DNA of 18,102 nucleotides from Fragilaria crotonensis (taxonomy: Eukaryota; Bacillariophyta; Fragilariophyceae; Fragilariales; Fragilariaceae), in NCBI GenBank assembly GCA_022925895.1, contig JAKSYS010000848.1, forward strand, positions 1 to 18,102, written 5' to 3'. Made by a program: the position numbers and the translations under genes. Below, piece after piece: positions 1 to 9,152 of this stretch; position 1 is the stretch's first letter; each line of letters opens with the position of its first letter. The notes under the pieces are model-generated. The model was given only the letters and a program-made list of their open reading frames with translations, searched no databases and had not been told where the DNA came from.

Positions 1-10
1 AAGGACAGCG

Positions 11-841
11 ATGCTCCATGCATTGCTGAAACAATCCGAACAGTTTACTTCGTTGAATCAGCCCCCATCGCTGATGAACAACGTAATGAACGACGTGTTT
101 ACACCGAACCAGCCCTTCGCGTTTCAAAATGCTGACCTGTCTCGTCTACAGAATCTACCTTTTGAAAACTTCGGAGGCGCGGGAACTCATCATCAACAAC
201 TGTCAGGTCAGTTAAATCCATCGGATAACTTCCAATTACTTATGCAGCTTCAACAGCAGCAACTTCAACAACAACATCAGTTACTTTTCCAAGCAGGCGG
301 ACTTGCTGGCCAGGGCAGGTATGGGATTCATATGGAACCAATGGGTGGAGGTGGCGACTACAACAATGCAGATTACGGCGTACAAGGCAGGCAAGTTGCG
401 TCGGTTCAGAATGAGGAATGGCGCAGTGCACTTGCGCCTAACTTTGGTGAGGCGTCGATTGGTGCTCTTATCAACTCAACACCCAGGAGGCGCGCGCAAT
501 CTTTTCCTTTGACTCTTCATCGGGTCCTTGCCGATCTCGAACGCGCAGGAGCAACACACATCGCCACCTTCGTCGATGATGGAAATGCCTTTCTTGTTAG
601 GAGTCCAAAGGAGTTCGAAACCAAGATACTTCGGGAATACTTCCCTCGAATGAGCAGCTTCGGATCGTTCCAGCGCCAATTGAACCTTTACAATTTCAAG
701 CGCATTTCACAGGGACCTCATCGTGGATCTTACTCCCATCCTCGTTTTCGCCGAAGTGATCCCGAAGCCTCAAGGGATATGAAACGGACCAAAATCAAAG
801 GAGGATCATTGAAGAAAACGGATTCGAATGAGGCGAATTAG
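11..841 (+). CDS. HSF-type DNA-binding transcription factor, Gln-rich N-terminus
   Basis: The 276-residue protein carries a heat-shock-factor type DNA-binding domain at about residues 164-249. Visible landmarks are FPLTLHRVL, the recognition-helix region FGSFQRQLNLYNFKRI (217-232) and the wing GPHRGSYSHPRF. The first 160 residues are low-complexity and Gln/Asn-rich, with LQLQQQQ-type runs at about 76-94, as in activation domains. A basic tail (KRTKIKGGSLKK, about 258-269) could be a nuclear localisation signal. HSF proteins bind nGAAn elements in the nucleus, and diatoms have a large expanded HSF family. The usual HR-A/B coiled coil after the domain is absent because the protein ends only about 27 residues later. 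The Trp common in the DIVSW-like strand is Phe here (IATFVDDGNAF). The ATG lies 10 bases from the window edge, so upstream exons cannot be excluded. The family call is firm; the target genes are unknown. Confidence 0.9.
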   Translation: MLHALLKQSEQFTSLNQPPSLMNNVMNDVFTPNQPFAFQNADLSRLQNLPFENFGGAGTHHQQLSGQLNPSDNFQLLMQLQQQQLQQQHQLLFQAGGLAGQGRYGIHMEPMGGGGDYNNADYGVQGRQVASVQNEEWRSALAPNFGEASIGALINSTPRRRAQSFPLTLHRVLADLERAGATHIATFVDDGNAFLVRSPKEFETKILREYFPRMSSFGSFQRQLNLYNFKRISQGPHRGSYSHPRFRRSDPEASRDMKRTKIKGGSLKKTDSNEAN

Positions 842-2527
842 AGCAAGTCACTGACTGTCGCATTGTGGTTAGGGGGACCAGACGATTCCTTTCGGGCCAG
901 AAGGATAGCATTTGAAATGTACTAGGTAGTAGGTACAGGTGTATTCATGAATTATTGCGCCCATCCGACAAGGTATGTTTTGCCATGCTTTGAGGAGGCG
1001 ACCGGCTCATGAGTTAACTCTGGATCTCGTGTCGAGTAAGATTTTGCATTATTTCGGACAAAAGTATCGCGCATGGACTGTGTCCTTAGCGTCATGACAC
1101 AGTCAGAAATAGTCAAAGACCAGAAATGAGGTGGACTGATTCCTAAACTACCGATTTTGCACCTTTCCTCACAGGCACAGACGAAACAACGACAGTAGGT
1201 TGACGTTCCCCGCTTTGAGGCTCGAGAAAACATAGCGACTAACTTGTTGTTTGTTTGAAGAAAATAAAAACTCTGGTAATGTAGACATCAATGAAAGCGG
1301 AGCACGATAGATAGCACGGTGGATTCGTATGCATACTTTTATCGTGATCCAGATATCGCGGACCAATTGTCGTTTTTTAAATGTTGTCCCTTGTAAAGTG
1401 TCATCCTTGACTTTGTCATATAGGCGCATGTTGCCAAGGTCAATCAAGTAAATGACGTACTCCATTACGTTGCAAGAAACGGCGAGTGGACCAATCGTTT
1501 CGATTTCAACAGGGTGTCCGTTGTACATGTCCCAGTGACTTGTTGCGAATATTATTCGGAGTACAATGTACTATACCACTACTGTACAATACTCGGACAT
1601 CCATGAGAAGGCGGAGCACGAAACTGCAGTACGACAATTTGTGAGCTTTGAACTTTGAACCGTTAAAATGTCTCTCGTGCCAGTCTCCAGCCTATGTACT
1701 ATGATACGATAGAATTCGTACTCCGTAGTAGCCTACCGTAGTAGAAGCGGCTACAGTAGTACTGGCATACTGTATGTTCTCACAAGATGCAGTGCGAAGG
1801 ATGCGAAAAATCAAGAATCCGTGAAGTCTATTTGAATGTATCAGACATACGTAGACTGGAGATCGGCTCTATGTAGTTCTGGTCGTCTGAATTCCGAATT
1901 GATAGAAATCGGGTTAATGGAACCTGTCGACGCGCAGGTCGGCATAAGGTTCGGGTTAAGAGCCCGGACGTAACCGCTACAGTACGGGGTACGCCCCCAG
2001 TAGGTAAGTGTCTAGTATGACACTGACTACTGCTTAGTGTATGTTTAAACGTTATGCATACAGCAATACAATGCTGTCTACCGCTACAGATAACGATACG
2101 TATACTATCTTGTCTGTCTGTTGCTACATAAATGTGCGAGGGACTGACTAGTAAGAATATTGCTTTGGTCATAGTGGGCACTGTCTAATAGTCTATCGTT
2201 ATGCATGGTAACAGTAGGCTCAGACGTGCACAGACTATGGCCGGGCAGAGGAAGTGATGTGCAAGAAGTACTGCTGTACTGGTTGCCGTGTTGTGTGCTG
2301 TTGTTATAGTGAGAACCGCCGTACTGACTACTGATATATGTACAGTATGGTGAGGTTGACAAGCAATTTGACGACCGGCGGAAAAAATTCGTCATGGTCA
2401 ATTTCATTCATGATGTGCAGATATTCACAGTATGTGCAGAAAAGGTAAGTGGCACTAAAAATGAATTATTTCGACAATTGTTGGAAGAGTGATGAGGTGC
2501 AAGGGATGAGAGGGGGTCTGAGAGAAG

Positions 2528-2560
2528 GGAGTGTTCCTTTGGAACTATAAGGAACACTCC
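2528..2560. repeat. Perfect 12-bp inverted repeat (hairpin)
   Basis: The arms GGAGTGTTCCTT (2528-2539) and AAGGAACACTCC (2549-2560) are exact reverse complements around a 9-base loop (2540-2548). It sits in a gene-free stretch. It could fold in RNA or mark a decayed element; no function can be assigned. Confidence 0.75.
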
Positions 2561-2643
2561 TCGTTTCGCGGAGACGTCGTATCGTGTCGCGGCGTGGTTG
2601 TTGGTATACGAGGCGTTGAGACTCGTTTGAAAATGAGTGTTCA

Positions 2644-2660
2644 ATCTCATGGGATGAGAT
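2644..2660. repeat. Short perfect inverted repeat ATCTCAT-ggg-ATGAGAT
   Basis: Seven-base arms at 2644-2650 and 2654-2660 flank GGG. It lies about 85 bp after the stronger 2528-2560 hairpin. It is short enough to be chance. Confidence 0.6.
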
Positions 2661-2860
2661 GAACATGAATTTGAATTGATGAGAGTTTTGATTCCAGTCG
2701 TGCAGCCAGCATTGCACTGGTTACTGGAGCACGGATGTAATGTTTTACTGTGCACATGGGCGACAGTAATTAGGGATCAGGATAGATGTAAAAATGTAGG
2801 GTGATACTGAAAGTCTGTCATGAACTACTACAGTACCGGTAGTAGGTACAGAATGCCCCT

Positions 2861-2889
2861 TACTGGAGTAGTAGAATTCTACTCCAGTA
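2861..2889. repeat. 11-bp inverted repeat in a GTAC/TACT-rich patch
   Basis: TACTGGAGTAG (2861-2871) and CTACTCCAGTA (2879-2889) are perfect reverse complements with a 7-base spacer. The surrounding 2815-2945 patch repeats the same short words (CAGTACTGG, TACTAG, GTAGTA), so this belongs to the palindromic intergenic sequence seen elsewhere in the window. Confidence 0.7.
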
Positions 2890-3111
2890 CTGGAATACTA
2901 GTACAGTAGTGACTAGTAGTGCAACCTTGTTGATGGAACAGCTACGTCGTAGTCCTAAATTAGTCTCATACGACCTCCGTTCAGGTTGAAAGTGTACGTC
3001 CGGTGAATTCCTGAATGATCAGATCAAAATTCTCGAATCTCAGATAAAATACGTAGGATACGTAGACTCTCGTATACACTTCCTGACATCGTCGTATACG
3101 TTGTGGATGTG

Positions 3112-3543
3112 GGTCCATTTGATGATCTCGTTGACGTATGCCTCTAGGAGAAGGAGAGGAAATAGGAACTTTGGTGGTTAACGACGTCGATCGATTCGAT
3201 CCTTCCTTGTCAGATTGGATAGATCAAACGTTCTCCTTTGTTCCAAGATGGCGACGATGCGCAGGTTAGTCTAGCCAAACTAAACGGTGGAATTGGACCT
3301 CATGTCAACAATTATGACGTCTTTTTGATACAGACAAGTGGTAAGCGAGAATGGCAAGTTGGAGTGAACGAGGTGTCAGCAGACGACTTGATTGGACAGT
3401 ACCTGGAATCTCGGTTCGGATCTTGCAAGATTGGGATCAACGGAGGAAAGAGTCCTCAATCCTTCGTATGTTATCCTTTATGACGCGGCTATCGCTTTCG
3501 TTCGAGCGAGTAGAGATTCACTCCAGTATGGATTTGGCCTATA
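3112..3543 (+). pseudogene. Decayed JmjC/cupin ribosomal oxygenase (RoxA/YcfD-like) fragment
   Basis: The fragments read like the central part of a YcfD/RoxA-type JmjC oxygenase, which hydroxylates ribosomal protein residues. GPFDDLVDV (from 3112) resembles the HGPF strand. It is followed in another frame by EEIGTLVVNDVDRFDPSLSD...SFVPRWRR (about 3138-3254). A third frame gives DAQVSLAKLNGGIGPHVNNY, then DVFLIQTSGKREWQVG (3250-3370). A fourth segment, GISVRILQDWDQRRKES, lies at about 3405-3457. These pieces are collinear with the family but need at least three frame changes (near 3138-3147, 3249-3256 and 3395-3412). The iron-binding H-x-D reads H-V-N, so a metal ligand is lost. The expected downstream GD-lYiPp-HxG part and the N- and C-terminal parts are not visible. 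I infer a dead copy; intron-based rescue is unlikely because the shifts fall inside conserved strands. Confidence 0.8.
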
Positions 3544-3892
3544 GTAGAATGAATTAGCTACTACAACAAGGTACGTGACGTGGTGTGACTTGGTGATGTT
3601 GGCTGATCATTTGTCTCACTCCAATCAAACTAAACTACTACAGCCTTCTTTGCAATACCTTTTGTCGTATCATAAAAATCTCTCCTCCTCACATCAGAGT
3701 GAAGAGATCCGTCCTTCCCGTAGAATGAATTAGCTACAACAAGGTACGTGACGTGGTGTGACTTGGTGATGTTGGCTGATCATTCGTCTCACTCCAATCA
3801 AACTAAACTACTACAGCCTTCTTTGCAATACCTTTTGTCGTATCATAAAAATCTCTCCTCCTCACATCAGAGTGAAGAGATCCGTCCTTCCC
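3544..3892. repeat. Recent head-to-tail tandem duplication (176 + 173 bp)
   Basis: Copy 1 (3544-3719) and copy 2 (3720-3892) are directly adjacent and nearly identical. Both run from GTAGAATGAATTAGCTA to GATCCGTCCTTCCC. I see only one 3-base indel (CTACTACAAC versus CTACAAC) and one T/C difference (GATCATTTG versus GATCATTCG). The near-identity indicates a recent event. The unit begins just after the JmjC remnant and ends 12 bp before the stop of the transposase pseudogene, so it covers the downstream flank of that element. No protein is supported in it. Confidence 0.95.
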
Positions 3893-3904
3893 TTGAAAAA
3901 AGTT

Positions 3905-5875
3905 CTACACGACCTTCTCCGCAATACGGAGAGCAAGAATGAAGCCTCGAGCGATGGTTGCTGAGGGCAGCAGATCATCCCACACTTCCTTTGCAGCCGC
4001 CCATACTTTCTCAGGATTTGCCATCCTGTTGCCATTCAGAGACCGCAACAACTCAGCATGTCGCCTCAACATTGCAGGAAATACTGCCAAGTCAAGATTA
4101 TTCATGTGGGGCATCTGTGGTGCCTGCGGTCTCCACAACCATCCCATTGATTCACAATGCTGCTTGCAGAATTGAATGAGTGAGCGGACCAGCATTGTCC
4201 CCCTGAATCACAGGTATGTAACAACCCTCGTATTCCCCGTTGTGTCCCACAATCTCAGCCACGCGAGGAAAAAGCGAGTGCTCAAAGAAGTCTCTCAGCG
4301 AGAACTTTGGCTTGTCTGATGTGCCCGCGTCGGATCCTGTGACATTGCAGTCCACCATGTACACATCCCCCTTCTCTCGGAGAACAATGCCGTCGTACAC
4401 TTGTTGTCCTCCCGGTGTCTTTCGACCTTCTCGCACTCGTTTCTTTGCCAGGCGAGCTCCTTGTACTCGATGCATCATTATCTTGACTCCATGTCCTCCA
4501 TTCTCCATACTCTCCTTGAAAGCAAAGCCTGTCACTGCAATCACCATTGTCTTGTCGATGTGATTGCGGTGATAAATGAATGCGTGATTTTTTCCAATCC
4601 AAGTTGCTCACACTCTTTTGCATTTCTTGCCCGACAGAGCCAACCAAAGAACCACTTCTCGTCAAAGTGGATCCACAGGTACTTCTTGCCAACGGTGTCC
4701 TGTCCCCAGTACTCTCGGACTAGCTTAGCAAAGTCAACGTGCTTTTGCATCTGGACTTTGGACAGCAATGGGAGTATCCTCTCAACATAGACGCTGTAGG
4801 AGGCATGATGGGAAGAAAGCCACTGATGAATTGCTGTTGCCAAGCACCAGTGATCAATCTGCTGCAATCTTTTGGAAGGACTGTGTGGGGTTCTTCCTTA
4901 TTGCCTTGATGATTTGGTCTCGAATGAAGGGTTGTCTTTTGTCGTGGTTTCGGGCATGAAAGTTCCACACTTCCTTTTCAGCAGGGCTAAGGAGAACCCA
5001 TTCAGCTTTTGCTTCTTCCTCGGTCCATGTGTACCTCACGGCCTTGGTGGACTCATATGCCAGTGTCTCTGCTTGGGATTTCTTTCCTCTTGTAACTTGA
5101 TCTTGCATAAACAGAAGCTGCGGAGTGTACCATGCCTTTGCGGCTTCGCGATTGTTGATGGCAGACTTTGCCGCTTTCTTACCACTCGTTATGGTGTCTC
5201 TTGTATTGTTGGGTGCTGTGCTGGTTGTCCTCATTTTGGAAAGGTTGTTAGCATAATGAATACCAACGCCCCACGAATATTGTACTAAGTACTTGACTAT
5301 GAACGGGTTGTACTTCTGTCGTCGTACTTTCCATTCTCCGTCCTTGCTGTCATGCTCACGATGCATTCTTGCCTTTGGTACTGCAGATAAAAAGAACCCG
5401 TTCAACTCTGCCAAGTCCCTATGAAAGCATTCCCAAAACTTGTTTCTTTGTTTCCCAGCTGAAGTGAGAAATCCCATCTCTCGAGTTCTCCAGCCTTTGG
5501 ACATCCCAGATTGGCAAGCTATGGAAGGATTGTTTTCAGGGGCTTGTCTGGCTTTGTTCCAGCTGGAGGTGGTGTCGACAATGTTGTCAATTGCTGATGT
5601 TGCCGTGTGGATTGTCGTCGCGTGCTTTCATTCAACTGATGCTGCAGCTGCGCCTCATGCCATGGACAGCTCTTCACAGTAAGACGGTAGAGTGGCACGG
5701 CTTTCTCAGTCCTTGTAATATTTCCTGCAGTGCTCTCCACGTACTCGACATTGCAAAGTATATTTACACCGGTACCGTGGACTGCCTTAACCCATGCTTC
5801 CCCACCATGGGAATAACTGCCTGCTGACAAATCTTGCTCAATACTCTTGTATTGTCCAGGCTTGATTGCTGCAGA
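3905..5875 (-). pseudogene. Tc1/mariner-like DDE transposase pseudogene with HMG-like N-terminal part
   Basis: Five collinear minus-strand pieces make one broken gene of about 650 codons. From the 5' side: 5875-5519 (GGEAWVKAVHGTGVNI...NVEYVES), 5504-4854 (an HMG-box-like part, EEEAKAEW...SPAEKEVW, near 5033-4918), 4867-4541 (first catalytic Asp in LWIHFDEKWFFG, codon 4661-4663), 4547-4152 (VDCNVTGSDAGTSDKPKFSL; second Asp in VIQGDNAGP, codon 4197-4199) and 4195-3905 (third Asp in MPHMNNLDLAVFPAM, codon 4091-4093). About 34-35 residues separate the second and third Asp, as in mariner-type DDD enzymes. Four frame changes are needed, near 5505-5520, 4856-4868, 4588-4593 (a six-T run where seven would restore the frame) and 4165-4195. 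All three catalytic Asp codons survive. I found no terminal inverted repeats or target duplication. The family is known from diatoms; the HMG label is inference. Confidence 0.82.
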
Positions 5876-7256
5876 TTAATGTGTTTGCCTTTGAATAAAT
5901 GAGTAACTAGTTGCCAGAGGAGATGTCAAAGTACTAGAGAGTGTTTGTAGAAGCCGCGCCGCTCTTTCAGTTTTGATACATCGCCTCTTGTTAGCAAACT
6001 CTGAGTTTGCACTGCACAAGACATCATTTGCCTCTCTCAGTAGTGCATTCTGGGATCAGTGGGCAGTCATATAGTCCCTGTCTTTTGTTGTGTATAGTGT
6101 AAGTGGGCATCCATTTTGTGGGAAGAGAACCGACAGCTCATGGAATATGGTTTCATCGGAATTGTTATCTTGTTTCAAATTGCGAACAAGATTCTTTCCA
6201 ACAGCTATGATGTCACCTGTGCAGTTCATTCCACTTTCCAGCCTGTGAAAGTACTACAGGTTGAGAGCATCATCAAGAGGAGGAGAGAGGGTGGAGGATT
6301 GTGGTTCTGTCATGCTGGTTTTGGCTTTATTCATGCAGCTACTCGCGGGCAATTTTTGTATTGGAATCGTACTCCCATTCAATTATTATTCTTTCTTATG
6401 TTAGTAGTGTAAAAGTACTACTAGTCTTGATTGACTACTACAGAGGAGAATACTCTAAACCTTCAGATTTTCAAGAGTTTCACCGGACGTACACTTTCAA
6501 CCAGAACGGAGCTAGTAATTATCTCCTCGATCTATCTCAATACCAGGTACCAGTATAGTCCATTGTACTACATCTATGGTCGGAATGAACCAGAAACCAG
6601 GAACACTTCATTACTGTCGGCGTACATGCCTACTCGTAGTCACCAGTTACCAGTACCATTTCCAAGCTCCAACACGTCTCACCGGTTATTGGAGGAGGGT
6701 GCGTCACGAATGTCACTGGCATGGCGGGCGCTAATTTGAACTTTTTGTACTTGAGTTCTACGAATGATTTCTTGAGGACAATCGACAGTTCATGTTCTAC
6801 ATGATCCTGTATTGACGTCATACACGCTTTTAGTTCATGAAATGTCATCAGATCGTTGGAAAGGGAGGAATTTTTGGTCTTAGAGGAAAAGTACTGTACC
6901 ACTAGTACACTACTGCAACGCATCCACAATGTACTACGTGTATGTAGTACAAGATCGGAGCAGGGTTTGCTGGACGCATACAATCATACTTACGTGTTTG
7001 CTGGTTGCACTCGAATGTTGTATGGGGGTAATATCATATATATATATATGAATATCATATAGATGCTGTACTTCATAATTGTACTGGAGTATGGAACATA
7101 TTCATGGACATATGATATCGTATATATGCGACAGTAGTATGTAGTACATCGGCAACCAGACCCACGAACCACGAAGCCCACGAAGTGCCATACAAATCAT
7201 CTGTTCTGTTCAACCTCGCAGACATACCAGATTTATTTTTTATTTATTTATTTTCG
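5876..7256. other. Spacer without a recognisable gene
   Basis: No family is recognisable. A plus-strand open frame at 6116-6412 and a minus-strand one at 6630-6983 have somewhat protein-like translations but no motif I know. Other contents are an 8-bp-arm palindrome (5994-6010), a full TGACGTCA cAMP-response-like octamer (6813-6820), GTAC/TACTAC patches (about 6410-6440, 6890-6960, 7130-7150) and an AT-alternating tract (about 7031-7065). The unseen 5' terminus of the transposon presumably lies in its first part. Confidence 0.5.
5994..6010. repeat. Near-perfect 17-bp palindrome
   Basis: GCAAACTC and GAGTTTGC pair around a single T. It lies about 120 bp upstream of the transposase pseudogene and could be part of its decayed terminal region, but no partner copy was seen on the other side. 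Confidence 0.6.
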
Positions 7257-8765
7257 ATGACGCCGGTGCCATCATCAAATCATCAAGATCAGTTATCAAT
7301 GCTGGCTTCATTAACAACCAAGAGCATGCCTCAGCAAGAGAAGACTCTGAAGCGTCCAGCCCCGATAACGATACCTACCGCCGCAAAGAAACGAAGAGGA
7401 TTGGTATCGAGGACACATTCCCCGAAGGGTCAGGTAATGTCATAGGCGTTTTCGGAGTTATGTCGTATCTTATATTCGAGTATCTTGTTACCAGCTACAT
7501 TGTGTACTGGTTCCATGTTCCAGGTACTGCTTCGTGTTGTGGTTTAAGATTTTTCTCATTTCTCTACCTTCATTCTGGCAGCTTTCTCCTACATCAACGC
7601 CTTTCCTTAAGAATCCTTCACAGGCTCCACAGAATAAATGCGAAGTGAGAAAGTTGGCACCAACAGTGAAGGGTGTCACCGAGGCTGCCAAACTGATATG
7701 TAATGGCGAATCCGTTGTTGTCCCCACCGAGACTGTCTACATGACTTGCACTTCTATCGCCTCTCTGGGGGACCCATCAAAACGCTTCCTGAATTCGTTT
7801 GCATCAGGTGAGTCATCCGTCATGAGAATTTTTCTTCGCTCACCTCGAAAATGTCTGATTTGAGCGTTGTCCGATGTCGCACTCGTCGTTCAGTTCCCGG
7901 GATGGGCGTTGTTAGCTCATCGCCGGAAATGACTCCAATGCTCATGGTGCAACGTCCTGTGGCGACATTAGAGCGAATGCTCTCGTTTCCACAGAAGCCG
8001 TACGCAATCCAAGAGAAGGATGGCAAGGCATCACCACCAGTGGTGTTTAGTGAACAAAAGGAAGTATTTCGGCGAATTGCGAAAAAATTCTGTCCTGGAC
8101 CTATTGTTATCTACCTCAATGCAAAGGACCGTTGGCCATCGGTCCCACTGCATTCAATCGATGGTGTCAAGTACGTTGGTGTTTCAAATTCATCACATCC
8201 ATTGACAAATCGACTCTTGAAGGAGGTTTCTTCCGAAGATCGAGTCGTTGTTGCAATGCCCGCGTTTCGGAATAATGGTACACCAATCAAGTACATGACC
8301 AACGCACATGATGTATGTGTCCATTATTCCTCACAGCCCAGTGTCAATACTACTAATAATAAGCAGACGATCCATGTATTGAATGGAGAAGACAAGCGTG
8401 AACTCTTCTCCGTTCCAACCTGCCATTACGGAGAACCCTACAAGTATTCGCTCTGGATCAACGATTCAATTCGAACTGTTTTCATTCGTGGTGCCCCACG
8501 TGATCGTTCGAATGACACTACCAAGGCGACAGTCGTGCAGGCCATGTTGTTGGCCAGTACCCCCTTGTCCAGCAGCAACAATAACAGCAACAGCAGCAGC
8601 AGCAATGGACAAGGTGTTGGTCGTGATGATGATAATGATGACATGCGCCTCAAGAATCGCAATCGCGTCATGACAGCCGTCATGCGTCAATGGAAGGTGG
8701 TGGATCAGCGAACAACAATTACAACAACAGCAACAACCAATACCGAGTCGAGGACAAATGGATGA
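7257..8765 (+). CDS. Divergent Sua5/YrdC-domain protein, three exons, with NLS-like basic segment
   Basis: I model exons 7257-7433, 7582-7807 and 7894-8765, with introns CAG|GTAATG...GGCAG (148 bp) and CAG|GTGAGT...TTCAG (86 bp). Both splice in frame to give 424 residues. Sua5/YrdC proteins make threonylcarbamoyl-AMP for the tRNA t6A modification. Family features are VVVPTETVY (105-112), FCPGPIVIYL (200-209), a GVSNSSHPLTNRLL strand (230-243) and a VVVAMPAFRNNG segment (252-263) where active enzymes have PSAN-x-SG. The Gly-Leu-Gly after PTETVY is replaced by MTCTS, and I cannot find the KxRP...PL substrate motif. Activity is therefore doubtful. Residues 32-47 (KRP...KKRR) resemble a bipartite nuclear signal. 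The C-terminus has a Ser/Asn run (from about 8571) and an Asp-rich stretch. An in-frame ATG at 7185 exists, but the intervening T-rich run looks like 5' UTR. Confidence 0.72.
8571..8610 (+). repeat. AGC/AAC trinucleotide tract in the coding sequence
   Basis: An interrupted AGC/AAC run encodes the Ser/Asn stretch near the C-terminus of the YrdC-like protein. Such tracts are prone to length variation. It stays in frame. Confidence 0.7.
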
Positions 8766-9152
8766 AATAGAAGCACAAGAACATTAGACGATTGAGCAGG
8801 AGAAGACATTAGTTTATAGATGAGTCTGTTTGCATCATGGTACCAAATACTATAGCTATATCATACACGTACATTACTTTAAATCTCTGAAGTACTGCTG
8901 TACCAGGTAGCAATATTCTTTTCCCAATTTCTGCGTCAACAAATTCCTCAAACACGGCGACATTGAGGGAACCTGTTCTCGAAGTTCTCATCCTTACCAA
9001 GCATGTTCCGACCTGGGTAGAACCCGTTAACACATAATCCTACATAATGATGTAGTCACTTTTGTACACTGTTAAGAAGGAGACAATATCAAACCATCCC
9101 TAATCATAGATCTGGCGTAAATGAGAACTAAGAAGCACCAATAGTCTCTCCT
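8766..9152. other. Convergent 3' spacer
   Basis: This lies between the stops of the YrdC-like gene (+) and the VAP gene (-). It should hold both 3' UTRs. I see no gene, only a small GTAC patch near 8870-8910. Confidence 0.6.

Larger units (their letters stand above)
842..3111. other. Long spacer without a recognisable gene
   Basis: I see no supported gene here on either strand. Open frames of 60-120 codons exist, mostly on the minus strand, but their translations are rich in Cys, Ser and Arg and match no family I recognise. The stretch contains GTAC/GTAGTA-rich patches (about 1546-1790 and 2815-2945), a 12-bp-stem hairpin (2528-2560), a 7-bp-stem hairpin (2644-2660) and an 11-bp inverted repeat (2861-2889). 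Confidence 0.6.

Noticed and set aside
1169-1528. Minus-strand open frame of 119 codons
   Set aside because: Composition is atypical and no domain is visible; consistent with a chance frame in a long spacer.
2408-2755. Minus-strand open frame of 115 codons over the hairpin region
   Set aside because: Translation is Ser/Asn/Thr/Cys-rich without motifs, and it overlaps two inverted repeats, which argues against coding.
3852-6288. TCTCTCCTCCTC (about 3851-3863) and GAGGAGGAGAGA (6277-6288) as possible terminal inverted repeats of the transposon
   Set aside because: The match is a 12-base low-complexity purine/pyrimidine run, is not at clear element ends, and has no TA target duplication.
6116-6412. 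Plus-strand open frame of 98 codons after the transposon
   Set aside because: No family, no splice-supported extension, and the end runs into T-rich and GTAC-type spacer sequence. More likely non-coding or transposon flank.
6813-6820. TGACGTCA full cAMP-response-like octamer as a regulatory site
   Set aside because: A single octamer far from a gene start (over 400 bp) is weak evidence.
6630-6983. Minus-strand open frame of 117 codons with a partly natural translation (ELKACMTSIQDHVEHELSIV)
   Set aside because: Only the middle looks protein-like, both ends are spacer sequence, and no motif is recognisable, so it is not reported as a gene.
7031-7065. Alternating AT tract as an origin or TATA element
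   Set aside because: Simple low-complexity sequence with no supporting context.
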